Below, piece after piece: positions 35,035 to 43,083 of a stretch of DNA of 64,000 nucleotides; position 1 is the stretch's first letter, and the number at the start of each line of letters is the position of its first letter. The notes under the pieces are model-generated. The model made no database searches, had not been told where the DNA came from, and saw nothing but the letters and a program-made list of their open reading frames with translations. This stretch comes from Hymenobacter aranciens (GTDB lineage: Bacteria > Bacteroidota > Bacteroidia > Cytophagales > Hymenobacteraceae), in assembly GCF_030580865.1 (NCBI RefSeq), contig NZ_JAUQSY010000010.1, forward strand, positions 170,575 through 234,574, read 5' to 3'. The translations under genes were made by a program, and so were the position numbers.

Positions 35035-35679
35035 CTAGCGCGCCCACAGCGCCACGCCCAGCCACACCAGCGTCGACAGGATGCTGAGGATGATAATCTG
35101 CTTGCCATGCTTGCGGTCTTCGGCCGAAAAAGCGGGCACTTGCTGGCCATCGGGCAGCAGCTTGCGATGCAACAGGTGCAGGGCTATGAAAACAGCAAAC
35201 AGCCCGCCCGCCGCCGCCAGCGCGTAGCCAAACAGAATCCAGGCGTGGGCGCTCGGAGCGGGGCGCGACAACTCCGCCACCCGGTACTGCCGCAAAAACT
35301 GCACTTCCTCCGGCGTCACAGTGTGCCCGCGCTGCTGCAGAATATGCTCGGCCAGCGCCACGTCGAAAGCACTCCACTCGTCGGCTTTGGCCAGAATATC
35401 AAACAGCTCCACATCGGTGAAGCTGAACAGGTAGTGCGCCGGGTCTACCTCCGCCAGGCCAGCCCGGTTGGCTTCCATCTCCAGAGCGCGCGCCTTTTCA
35501 AAATCACCCGGTAGCAGCTTCACTTCAAACAGCTCCGGCACGGTTTGCCCCAGCGCCGCATTAAACGTTTCGGGCAGGTGCGCGGTATCGAAGGCAATAC
35601 GCTTTTCCTCCAGCAGCGTCAGCAGCGGCTGCGCCAGCGCGGGCGAGGGGAAGGTCTGGTAGCGTTGCAAGAGGCTCAT
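35035..35679 (-). CDS. Hypothetical membrane protein with DUF2007-like N-terminus
   Basis: 214 residues. The N-terminal 75 residues (LLQRYQTFPSPALAQPLLTLLEEKRIAFD, FEVKLLPGDFEKARALEMEA) match the putative signal-transducing DUF2007 pattern. Two membrane helices follow (about 147-170 and 193-212). Downstream on the same strand is a lipoprotein gene. Confidence 0.65.
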   Translation of the reverse strand: MSLLQRYQTFPSPALAQPLLTLLEEKRIAFDTAHLPETFNAALGQTVPELFEVKLLPGDFEKARALEMEANRAGLAEVDPAHYLFSFTDVELFDILAKADEWSAFDVALAEHILQQRGHTVTPEEVQFLRQYRVAELSRPAPSAHAWILFGYALAAAGGLFAVFIALHLLHRKLLPDGQQVPAFSAEDRKHGKQIIILSILSTLVWLGVALWAR

Positions 35680-35684
35680 CGCGT

Positions 35685-35692
35685 CAAAGGTA
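35685..35692 (-). promoter_or_regulatory. -7 promoter box of the DUF2007-like gene
   Basis: TACCTTTG (minus strand), five bases before the ATG at 35679. Confidence 0.6.
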
Positions 35693-35694
35693 AG

Positions 35695-35725
35695 CTGTCA
35701 TGCTTCACTCCACTCGGCATGACAG
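35695..35725. repeat. Family A repeat, short derivative
   Basis: CTGTCATGC then TTCACTCCACTCG then GCATGACAG: the two ends of family A with almost all of the interior missing. Confidence 0.75.
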
Positions 35726-35729
35726 ACAA

Positions 35730-35762
35730 AAAAAGGCCGGAAGCAATTTGCTTCCGGCCTTT
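35730..35762 (-). terminator. Rho-independent terminator of dnaK
   Basis: GAAAGGCCGGAAGCAA paired with TTGCTTCCGGCCTTT, followed on the minus strand by a run of T, 26 bases past the dnaK stop. Confidence 0.93.
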
Positions 35763-35787
35763 CAATCAGGTGCTAGTCAGCAGAGGC

Positions 35788-37713
35788 TTACTTGCCTACT
35801 TCCTCGTAGTCCACGTCGGTCACGTTGTCGCCGGCCGGCTGGCCGCCCTGGGGCTGGCCACCGTCGCCGCCCGGGAAACCCTGGCCGCCATCGGCACCGG
35901 GCTGACCAGCCGCGTACATTTCCTGCGAAGCCGCCTGCCAGGCCGCATTGATGGCCTCCATGGCCGAGTCGATGCGCGTGAGGTCCTTGCTTTCGTGAGC
36001 CGATTTGAGGTCGGCCAGCGCGCCTTCGATGGCGGTTTTGTTGCCGCCGCTCAGCTTGTCGCCGTACTCTTTCAGCTGCTTCTCGGTCTGGAAAATCATC
36101 GAGTCGGCGGCATTAATCTTGCCGATGCGCTCCACCTCAGCTTTGTCAGACTCGGCGTTGGCGGCGGCTTCGTCGCGCATGCGCTTGATGTCGGCGTCGC
36201 TCAAGCCGCTGCTGGCTTCGATGCGGATTTTCTGCTCCTTGCCCGTGCCTTTGTCTTTGGCCGTTACGTTCAGAATGCCGTTGGCGTCGATGTCGAAAAT
36301 CACCTCAATCTGCGGTACGCTGCGGGGCGCCGGCGGAATGCCGTCGAGGTGGAACTTGCCGATGGTGCGGTTTTTCCCGGCCAGCTGGCTTTCGCCCTGC
36401 AGCACGTGGATTTCTACCGAAGGCTGGTTGTCCGAAGCCGTCGAGAAGGTTTCCGATTTCTTGGTCGGGATGGTCGTGTTCGACTCGATAAGACGCGTCA
36501 TCACGCCGCCCATCGTTTCGATGCCCAGCGAGAGCGGGGTCACGTCGAGCAGCAGCACGTCCTTCACCTCGCCGGTGAGCACACCGCCTTGAATAGCAGC
36601 GCCGATGGCCACCACTTCGTCGGGGTTCACGCCTTTCGAAGGCTTCTTGCCGAAGAACTTCTCTACTTCTTCCTGGATGCGCGGAATGCGGGTCGAACCA
36701 CCCACGAGGATAACCTCGTCGATGTCGGAAGTGCTCAGGCCGGCGTCCGACAGAGCCTTTTTCACCGGGTCCATCGAGCGGCGCACGAGGTCGTCGGCAA
36801 GCTGCTCAAATTTGGCACGGCTCAGCTTCACTACCAAGTGCTTGGGGCCGCTGGCGGTGGCGGTGATGTAGGGCAGGTTTACTTCGGTTTCGGTCGAGCT
36901 GGAGAGCTCTACCTTGGCTTTTTCAGCGGCTTCTTTCAGGCGCTGCAAGGCCATGGGGTCGTTGCGCAGGTCGAGGCCTTCGTTGTCCGACTTGAACTGG
37001 TCGGCCAGGAAGTTGATGATAACCTGGTCGAAGTCGTCGCCGCCGAGGTGGGTGTCGCCGTTGGTGCTCAGTACTTCAAACACGCCATCGCCCAGCTCGA
37101 GGATGGAAATATCGAAGGTGCCACCGCCGAGGTCGTACACGGCAATCTTCTGGTCTTTGTGCTTCTTGTCGAGGCCGTAAGCCAGCGCAGCGGCGGTGGG
37201 CTCGTTGATGATGCGCTTCACGTCGAGGCCCGCGATGGCACCGGCTTCCTTGGTAGCCTGGCGCTGGGCGTCGTTGAAGTAAGCGGGCACCGTGATAACG
37301 GCTTCCGTGACAGTCGTGCCGAGGTAATCCTCAGCGGTTTGCTTCATTTTTTGCAGCACCATCGCCGAGATTTCCTGCGGCGTGTAGTTGCGGTCGCCGA
37401 TTTTCACGGCCACCGTGTTGTTGGTGCCGCCTACCAAGTCGTAGGCCACGTGCTTCGTCTCGGCGGTCACTTCGTTGAAGTGGCGGCCCATGAAGCGCTT
37501 GATGCTGGCAATGGTGTTTTTGGGGTTGGTAACGGCCTGGCGTTTAGCCGGGTCGCCCACTTTGCGCTCGCCCTTGCCGTTGTCCAGAAATGCGACGATT
37601 GACGGCGTGGTGCGGCGGCCTTCGGAGTTCGGAATTACAACGGGTTCGTTGCCTTCCATCACGGCCACGCACGAGTTGGTGGTGCCGAGGTCAATGCCGA
37701 TGATTTTGCCCAT
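35788..37713 (-). CDS. dnaK: Molecular chaperone DnaK (Hsp70)
   Basis: A 641-residue Hsp70. N-terminal GIDLGTTNSCVAVMEG, the phosphate-2 loop IAVYDLGGGTFDISIL, the adenosine motif VILVGGSTRIPRIQ, the linker and substrate domain DVLLLDVTPLSLGIET, and a Gly/Pro-rich C-terminal tail ending TDVDYEEVGK. It folds proteins in the cytoplasm with DnaJ and GrpE; neither gene is adjacent. Full length. Confidence 0.97.
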   Translation of the reverse strand: MGKIIGIDLGTTNSCVAVMEGNEPVVIPNSEGRRTTPSIVAFLDNGKGERKVGDPAKRQAVTNPKNTIASIKRFMGRHFNEVTAETKHVAYDLVGGTNNTVAVKIGDRNYTPQEISAMVLQKMKQTAEDYLGTTVTEAVITVPAYFNDAQRQATKEAGAIAGLDVKRIINEPTAAALAYGLDKKHKDQKIAVYDLGGGTFDISILELGDGVFEVLSTNGDTHLGGDDFDQVIINFLADQFKSDNEGLDLRNDPMALQRLKEAAEKAKVELSSSTETEVNLPYITATASGPKHLVVKLSRAKFEQLADDLVRRSMDPVKKALSDAGLSTSDIDEVILVGGSTRIPRIQEEVEKFFGKKPSKGVNPDEVVAIGAAIQGGVLTGEVKDVLLLDVTPLSLGIETMGGVMTRLIESNTTIPTKKSETFSTASDNQPSVEIHVLQGESQLAGKNRTIGKFHLDGIPPAPRSVPQIEVIFDIDANGILNVTAKDKGTGKEQKIRIEASSGLSDADIKRMRDEAAANAESDKAEVERIGKINAADSMIFQTEKQLKEYGDKLSGGNKTAIEGALADLKSAHESKDLTRIDSAMEAINAAWQAASQEMYAAGQPGADGGQGFPGGDGGQPQGGQPAGDNVTDVDYEEVGK

Positions 37714-37934
37714 GAGGGTTTGGTGTTAATTAAAAGGAGTGTGGAATGTCAGATAAAATGCGGTTTTCAGGCCGCTACTGCCGTATTACAAGCCGCGTAC
37801 CAGCCCGAAAATGGTGACATTTTGGCGGCTTCTTTCGGGAAAGTGCCGTCTTATCCGACGAGCTGGCCGAAATGGTTGCGAGCGGCGAAATATTTCCTGA
37901 CAAGGATGCAGGGAAAAGCATTAATCGAGGCCCT

Positions 37935-37942
37935 TATCTTTG
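37935..37942 (+). promoter_or_regulatory. -7 promoter box of the ATP-grasp gene
   Basis: TATCTTTG, six bases before the ATG at 37949. Confidence 0.6.
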
Positions 37943-37948
37943 AAATCT

Positions 37949-38722
37949 ATGCTCAACAGCCTACTACCCAGCCTGCCTTACCAGCGCCTCATCGACCCAA
38001 TGTGGGAAGAAGAAGCAACAGTAGCCCGCCAGCACGGCCACAACGTGTGCCTATTCGACGACGGGCAGCAGCGGATTTACCAGCCCATCAACCCGCAGCT
38101 GCCCACGCTCTACCGGGGCTGGATGCTGACTGCCAGCGAATACCAACGACTGACGGAGCTGACGCCGCTGCTGGTATCACCCGCTGAGTATCTGGCCTCG
38201 CACCAAGCCATCGGGTGGTATAAAGCGCTAACTGGCCTGACGCCGCGTAGTGAAATTGTGGCGGCTGGCGAGGCGGAAGAAGCAGTTGCTGCCTTCATCA
38301 ATCAGCGCGGTAAATGCTTCGTGAAAGGGCTGAGCAAGTCGTTTGAGGCGCAGTCGGTGGTTACGTCGTTGACGGAGTTTCAGGATTTATTGAGCAAGCA
38401 GGGTATTGAGCCGACTGATAAGCTGTTTGTGCGAGAGTTCATTGACCTGGCTGATACGCCGGAGCAGCGGTTCTTCGTGGTGCGGGGCGAAGCCTTTGGC
38501 GCGACCGGTCAGGCATTCCCCGAAGCTCTAAAACCAGCCTTGCAAACGCTCCAGAATCGCTGGTTTTGCACTATTGATGTGGCATTCACCAGTACGGGCG
38601 CGCCCCTCATTATCGAAGTGGGCGACGGGCAGGTTTCCGATACCAAAGAGTGGACGGTAAGCGAGTTGTATCAGTCGGCCTTGGCCCGGTTGGCAGCTCT
38701 GGCCAATCAGCATAAGCAGTAG
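37949..38722 (+). CDS. ATP-grasp domain protein
   Basis: 257 residues. GKCFVKGLSKSFEAQSVVTS, LFVREFIDLADTPEQRFFVV and the C-terminal CTIDVAFTSTGAPLIIEVGDGQVSD form an ATP-grasp-type nucleotide and Mg site, as in DUF4343-like proteins. The product is unknown: ATP-grasp enzymes join a carboxylate to an amine or thiol. It is followed after 4 bases by the FCP1-like phosphatase gene, so the two are surely co-transcribed. Confidence 0.78.
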   Translation: MLNSLLPSLPYQRLIDPMWEEEATVARQHGHNVCLFDDGQQRIYQPINPQLPTLYRGWMLTASEYQRLTELTPLLVSPAEYLASHQAIGWYKALTGLTPRSEIVAAGEAEEAVAAFINQRGKCFVKGLSKSFEAQSVVTSLTEFQDLLSKQGIEPTDKLFVREFIDLADTPEQRFFVVRGEAFGATGQAFPEALKPALQTLQNRWFCTIDVAFTSTGAPLIIEVGDGQVSDTKEWTVSELYQSALARLAALANQHKQ

Positions 38723-38726
38723 CCTA

Positions 38727-39335
38727 ATGGCACGAAAACCAGTAAAAAAGCAACTCAAGCCCCTGCTTATTCTCGACCTGGACGAGACGCTGATTCATGC
38801 TTCAAGCACTTTGCTGCGGCCGGACTTCGACTTTCAGGTATTCCACTACTACGTGTATAAGCGGCCGGGCCTCGACCACTTCCTGCGTGCCTGCGCCGAG
38901 CGGTTTGAGCTGGCCATCTGGTCGTCGGCCAGCGATGATTACGTGGCGGAAGTCGTGCAGCACATCATGCCGCCGGATATTCCACTGGCGTTTGTGTGGG
39001 GCCGCTCGCGCTGCACCTTGATGGTGGCGCCGCAAATCGATGATTTTGGCTACTACAACACCGATTACCCCAGCCACTACGAGTATGCCAAGAAGCTGCG
39101 CAAAGTCAGAACGCGGGGTTTCGACCTGCAGCAAGTGCTGATAGTGGACGACACGCCCCACAAAGTGCGCAACTGCTACGGCAACGCTATTTACCCCACG
39201 CCCTACCTGGGCCAACTTGATGATGAGGAACTGCCGATACTGCTGAAATACCTGGAAACGTTGGCTACCAATGAAAACCTCCGCAGCATCGAGAAGCGGC
39301 AGTGGCAGCAGCGGATAACTACTTCGCCGGAATAG
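38727..39335 (+). CDS. HAD hydrolase of the FCP1/NIF (CTD-phosphatase-like) group
   Basis: 202 residues. LLILDLDETLIHAS supplies the catalytic D17xD19xT21. YKRPGLDHFLRACAERFELAIWSSASDDYV and VLIVDDTPHKVRNCYGNAI are the other FCP1-homology blocks. In eukaryotes this group dephosphorylates proteins such as RNA polymerase CTD. A bacterial role is unknown. It overlaps the convergent hydrolase gene by 17 bases. Confidence 0.87.
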   Translation: MARKPVKKQLKPLLILDLDETLIHASSTLLRPDFDFQVFHYYVYKRPGLDHFLRACAERFELAIWSSASDDYVAEVVQHIMPPDIPLAFVWGRSRCTLMVAPQIDDFGYYNTDYPSHYEYAKKLRKVRTRGFDLQQVLIVDDTPHKVRNCYGNAIYPTPYLGQLDDEELPILLKYLETLATNENLRSIEKRQWQQRITTSPE

Positions 39336-40317
39336 CAAGCGCAAATGCCCGAATCTGCGCCTCCCACGCCGCCGGGTGCTTCCACCAATACGGCTCGTGG
39401 CCGGAGCCCGCGAAATCGTGTCGCCGCTTGGGCCCGGCCAGGTTGGTGAAAATGGCGTCGGTTTCGGGGCGGGTCACGCGCGGGTCGGCCGCGCCCCAGA
39501 GCAGCAGGGTGGGGGTACGGATGCTTTTGGCATACTCCTCGGCGCTGAGGCCGGGGGCCCAGAATCCGTTTTGCACCCCGCCCCAGAAGACCAGCAAATC
39601 GGCCAGCGGGAAGGGCGGCACGTGCATGGAATTGAATCGGTTGTAGGCCGTTTGGCGCATGTTGCCGTAGGGGCATTCGAGGATGTTGGCGGTGGGGCGC
39701 ACGCCCAGCTCGGCCTCGGCGCGCAGGATGGCCACGGCCCCCATGCTGATGCCGTAGAGAATGATGCGGTCCCACGTAACCTCACCCCCGGCCCCTCTCC
39801 CCAGGAGAGGGGAGCCTGACGATTGCAGCCAGCGCACGGCGGCGGCTACATCGTCGGCTTCGCGGTAGCCCACGGTGGTGCGGGTGCCGGCCGAGTTGCC
39901 GTTGCCGGCCATATCGACCAGCAGCACGTTGTAGCCCAGGTGGCGAAAGTAGCTGGCCTCGTTGGCGAGATGCGACTTGCTGCTGGTGTAGCCGTGAAAC
40001 AGCGCCACCGTGCCGCGCACCGTGGCGCTGTCGGGCCGGGCGTACCAGGCCTCCAGCGGACCGTTCGGGCTATCGATGGTTACGGTTTCGACTGGAAACT
40101 CCGGCTTCGGCCCGTTCTGCGGCTTGGGGTTGCGGATGCCGGTGAGCAGCACCCACAGCTTTTGCCCGGCCGACAGCTTTTCGGGGTTAGGCGAGTGCGT
40201 GCCCGCCTCGGTGGTGAAGTGCGTGAAGCGCCAGGCGTGGAAAAACGCCACCACGTTCACTGCCGCAAAGCCCAGCAGTAACAACCCTAAAAACCAGCGC
40301 AGACGGGAGCGTTTCAT
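39319..40317 (-). CDS. Alpha/beta hydrolase, membrane-anchored
   Basis: 332 residues. N-terminal membrane helix (about 8-27). Hydrolase core: VALFHGYTSSKSHLANEA, NVLLVDMAGNGNSAG, nucleophile elbow LYGISMGAVAI, LLLWGAADPRVTRPET and the late His in FAGSGHEPYWWKH. The elbow is GISMG. Residues of the form GSPLLGRGAGGEV just before WDRIILYG are encoded by a palindromic repeat at 39776-39816. Specific substrate unknown. Confidence 0.85.
   Translation of the reverse strand: MKRSRLRWFLGLLLLGFAAVNVVAFFHAWRFTHFTTEAGTHSPNPEKLSAGQKLWVLLTGIRNPKPQNGPKPEFPVETVTIDSPNGPLEAWYARPDSATVRGTVALFHGYTSSKSHLANEASYFRHLGYNVLLVDMAGNGNSAGTRTTVGYREADDVAAAVRWLQSSGSPLLGRGAGGEVTWDRIILYGISMGAVAILRAEAELGVRPTANILECPYGNMRQTAYNRFNSMHVPPFPLADLLVFWGGVQNGFWAPGLSAEEYAKSIRTPTLLLWGAADPRVTRPETDAIFTNLAGPKRRHDFAGSGHEPYWWKHPAAWEAQIRAFALAIPAK
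39776..39816. repeat. Palindromic repeat inserted in frame in the hydrolase gene
   Basis: On the coding strand: GGCTCCCCTCTCC-TGG-GGAGAGGGGC then CGGGGGTGAGGTTAC. It resembles the family F arm (CTCCCCTCCTTGGAAAGG..., GGGGGT). It keeps the reading frame and adds about 13 residues. Confidence 0.88.
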
Positions 40318-40321
40318 GCGG

Positions 40322-40329
40322 CAAAGTTA
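40322..40329 (-). promoter_or_regulatory. -7 promoter box of the alpha/beta hydrolase gene
   Basis: TAACTTTG (minus strand), four bases before the ATG at 40317; the closest spacing in the window. Confidence 0.55.
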
Positions 40330-40333
40330 TGCT

Positions 40334-40921
40334 TTAAAACCGCCGCTGCAGCCCGGCAATCCGCCGCAAAGTCGCCACTTCGGCGGCCGTCAGCTCGCGC
40401 CACTCGCCGGGCTGCAGCGGGCCCAGCGTAAGCGGGCCGATGGCCGCCCGCACCAGCCGCAGGCAGGGGAGGCCCACGGCGGCGCACATCTTGCGCACCT
40501 GGCGGTTCATGCCCTGCGAAATCTGGATTTCGAGCCAGCTGGTGGGGATGCTGGCCCGGTAGCGGATGGGCGTGCTGCGCGCCCACAGTCCGGCGGGCTC
40601 CGGCAATTCCTGAGCTTCGCCGGGCGCAGTAAAGCCGTCTTTTATCTGCACGCCCTGGCGCAGCTGTTGCAGGGCAGCGGCCGAAACCGTGCCCTCCACC
40701 TGCGCCCAATACGTTTTGGGAACCTTAAACTTAGGGTCGCTGAGGCGGTGCTGCAGCTGTTTGTCATCGGTCAGCAAGACCAGGCCTTCGCTGTCGAAAT
40801 CGAGCCGGCCGACGGGGTAGATGTTCGGCACGGGCACGAAATCCTTGAGCGTGGCGCGGCCATGCTCGTCGGTAAACTGGGTGAGGACTTCGTAGGGCTT
40901 GTTGAGGAGAATGGTGGGCAT
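40334..40921 (-). CDS. rluE: Pseudouridine synthase, RluE-like
   Basis: 195 residues. Catalytic Asp41 in YPVGRLDFDSEGLVLLTDD, then VPKTYWAQVEGTVS, LEIQISQGMNRQVRKMCAAVGLPCLRLVR. The RsuA/RluE group without an S4 domain fits the length and N-terminus (MPTILLNKPYEVLTQFTDE). It would modify 23S rRNA (U2457 in E. coli). The gene symbol is by similarity. It lies just upstream of the hydrolase gene, which has its own promoter box in the 16-base gap. Confidence 0.85.
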   Translation of the reverse strand: MPTILLNKPYEVLTQFTDEHGRATLKDFVPVPNIYPVGRLDFDSEGLVLLTDDKQLQHRLSDPKFKVPKTYWAQVEGTVSAAALQQLRQGVQIKDGFTAPGEAQELPEPAGLWARSTPIRYRASIPTSWLEIQISQGMNRQVRKMCAAVGLPCLRLVRAAIGPLTLGPLQPGEWRELTAAEVATLRRIAGLQRRF

Positions 40922-40950
40922 TGCGGCGCGAACAGAATCTGCTTACAAAG

Positions 40951-41044
40951 GAACGTCATGCTGAACGCAGTGAAGCATCCTCTCATGCCAGAACCACTCG
41001 TTCGAACGTGAGAAGATGCTTCACTGCGTTCAGCATGACAGTTC
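40951..41044. repeat. Family A inverted repeat, copy 5
   Basis: Arms GAACGTCATGCTGAACGCAG...GAAGCATC and inverted AGATGCTTCACTGCGTTCAG...TGACAGTTC. It ends at the base next to the MBL-fold gene stop codon (41045). Confidence 0.94.
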
Positions 41045-42178
41045 TTATTGCACCTCTTTCCACCACGCCGTGGCAGGCAGCGCTCTACCGTCCACCGTCA
41101 CCGTCTCGCCCAGGCGGGGCGTGGTCAGGGGCTGGTGCAGGCGCATAGCGGCGGCCGTGGCCCGCTCGATGGGCTCGTCCCAGGCGTGCGGGGCTTCGGT
41201 GAAGGCGCCCCAGTGCACGGGCAGCATCACGCGGGCCTGCACGTCGCGGGCGGCCTGCACGCTCTGCTCCGGCATCATGTGGATTTCAGCCCAGTTGGGG
41301 TTGTATTGCCCGCACTCTACCAGCGCAATATCAAACGGCCCATACGCTGCCCCGATGCTGGCGAAGTGCGGCCCGTAGCCGCCATCGCCGGTATAAAACA
41401 CGCGTTTCGTGGGCGCCTGCAGCACCCAGGAGCTCCACAGGGTCGAGTTGCGGTTGGTGAGGCCGCGGCCCGAAAAGTGGCGGCTCGGCGTGCAGCGCAC
41501 CACAATGTCGCCCAGCCGGGCGCTGTCGCCCCAGTTCATTTCGTGGATGCGCGCCTCGGCCACGCCCCAGCGCCGCAGGTGCGGCGCAATGCCCAGCGGC
41601 ACGTAAAAATTGGCCACCTTGTCCTTGATGCGCTTAATGGTCTGGTAGTCGAGGTGGTCGTAGTGGTCGTGCGAAATAATGATGGCATCGATGGCCGGCA
41701 GCTGTTCCGGCCGGATAGCCAGCGTGGGGTTGTAGCGATTGGGCGTGGCCCAGCTCACGGGGCCCATCTCGATGCTCAGCATGGGGTCGAGCAGGATATT
41801 CTTGCCCGCCAGCTCCACCAGGCTGGCCGAGTGCCCAAACCAGGTCACGCGCAGCTGGTCTGGGGTTTTGCGTACGATGCTCGCCGAGTCGAGCGGCTGC
41901 AGGGGCAGCGGGCCGGGCGGGTCGGCGCGCTTATCCTTGTCAAAAAGAAAATCCCACATGACCCCCACCGTGCTGCCACCGGTGAGCTCGCGGGTGGGCA
42001 GCAGGTTCACGAATTTGCCATCTTGGTAGTGGCCCGATTGGGCGTATTTCTCCTTATCAGCTTTCGTGGGCGAGCCGCCCAGCTGCGGGCTGATGCTGGT
42101 GAAGGCTACGACGGCCACCAGCAAGGTGCCGATGATGCTACCGGTAGTCATGAGGAAGATTTTAAGCGGTTTTTTCAT
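41045..42178 (-). CDS. MBL-fold metallohydrolase (NAPE-PLD/RomA-like)
   Basis: 377 residues with an N-terminal membrane helix (about 6-30). Metal site ISHDHYDHLDYQT, then FYTGDGGYGPHF, and the late MLPVHWGAFTEAPHAWDEP. VTWFGHSASLVELAGKNILLDPML is typical of the RomA/NAPE-PLD group. The first four bases overlap the end of the upstream epimerase gene (ATGA), so translation is coupled. Substrate unknown; membrane location fits a lipid phosphodiesterase. Confidence 0.87.
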   Translation of the reverse strand: MKKPLKIFLMTTGSIIGTLLVAVVAFTSISPQLGGSPTKADKEKYAQSGHYQDGKFVNLLPTRELTGGSTVGVMWDFLFDKDKRADPPGPLPLQPLDSASIVRKTPDQLRVTWFGHSASLVELAGKNILLDPMLSIEMGPVSWATPNRYNPTLAIRPEQLPAIDAIIISHDHYDHLDYQTIKRIKDKVANFYVPLGIAPHLRRWGVAEARIHEMNWGDSARLGDIVVRCTPSRHFSGRGLTNRNSTLWSSWVLQAPTKRVFYTGDGGYGPHFASIGAAYGPFDIALVECGQYNPNWAEIHMMPEQSVQAARDVQARVMLPVHWGAFTEAPHAWDEPIERATAAAMRLHQPLTTPRLGETVTVDGRALPATAWWKEVQ

Positions 42179-42855
42179 TTGCTGACGGCCACTTTCCCGT
42201 GCGCCAGCGCCACAATGTCGCTCACCTCCAGCACGCCTTTCGGGTAGCCGCTCGTGGCCGCATTAATCATGGCCTGCCCCACTTCTTGTAAGGTACAAGC
42301 CGAGTTGGGCGCCAGCCCGCGCACCACCGGGTACAGCCAGGCCAGGTACTTATACCAGCGCAGCAGATTCTTCTGCCCCGGCATCGCCTTCATCACGCCC
42401 GGCCGAAACATAAACGCCTGCCGAAACGGCAGCGCCAGCAGCTCATTCTCGGTGCGGCCTTTCACGCGGGCCCAGTGCTGGCGGCTGGTTTCGGCGCTGT
42501 CGGTGCCGGCGCCCGATACGTAAATGAAGGCCAGCGTCGGGTTGAGCCGCCCCAGCGTTTCGCCCACGTGAATGGTCAAATCGTGCGTAATCCGCTCGTA
42601 CTCTTCCTTGCTGATGCCCACCGACGAAATGCCGGCGCAGAAAAAGCAGGCATCGTAGCCCGTCAGCTGGCTTTCGATGGGGGCCAGGTTCTGAAAATCC
42701 TGGTGCAGGATTTCCGTCATTTTGGGGTGGTTGTGGCCGCAGGGCCGTCGGCCCAGCACCAGCACCTGGGCCACGGCTGGGTTTTGCAGGCATTCCAGCA
42801 GCACGCCTTCGCCCACCATGCCGGAGGCGCCAGTGAGAATCACGCGGAGGTTCAT
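42175..42855 (-). CDS. NAD(P)-binding epimerase/dehydratase-like protein
   Basis: 226 residues. N-terminal LTGASGMVGEGVLLECLQ gives the GxxGxxG dinucleotide loop. FFCAGISSVGISKEEYERITHD and FIYVSGAGTDS follow, and the family Tyr/Lys pair is not obvious (ARVKGRTENELLALPF). It belongs to the atypical NAD(P)H-binding SDR group common in Bacteroidota. Function unknown; it overlaps the MBL-fold gene by four bases. Confidence 0.82.
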   Translation of the reverse strand: MNLRVILTGASGMVGEGVLLECLQNPAVAQVLVLGRRPCGHNHPKMTEILHQDFQNLAPIESQLTGYDACFFCAGISSVGISKEEYERITHDLTIHVGETLGRLNPTLAFIYVSGAGTDSAETSRQHWARVKGRTENELLALPFRQAFMFRPGVMKAMPGQKNLLRWYKYLAWLYPVVRGLAPNSACTLQEVGQAMINAATSGYPKGVLEVSDIVALAHGKVAVSK

Positions 42856-42912
42856 AGGAGTTCGGAAAGTGAGTAGCGATAAGGACGCACGAGGCGCGAA
42901 AATGCTTTACGG

Positions 42913-43078
42913 ACTGGCGCGAGTTTAGGCGCAGCCGTAACTCGTGCCGACCATTTGGGCGAGGCTGTGCCTCGCAGCAGAACGACTGGCCCTCAACAAA
43001 CCTATCGGCGCGCCCGGGGGAGGCGCAGCCTCCCGTGATAACCGGCACGAGTTACGGCTGCGCCTAAACTCGCGCCAG
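42913..43078. repeat. Double-hairpin palindrome, type E
   Basis: 166 bases. The 37-base outer arms are perfect (ACTGGCGCGAGTTTAGGCGC...). Inner hairpins GCGAGGC-TGT-GCCTCGC (left) and GGGAGGC-GCA-GCCTCCC (right) are not each other's copy. It ends 5 bases before the VWA gene stop. Confidence 0.94.
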
Positions 43079-43083
43079 TTCTT

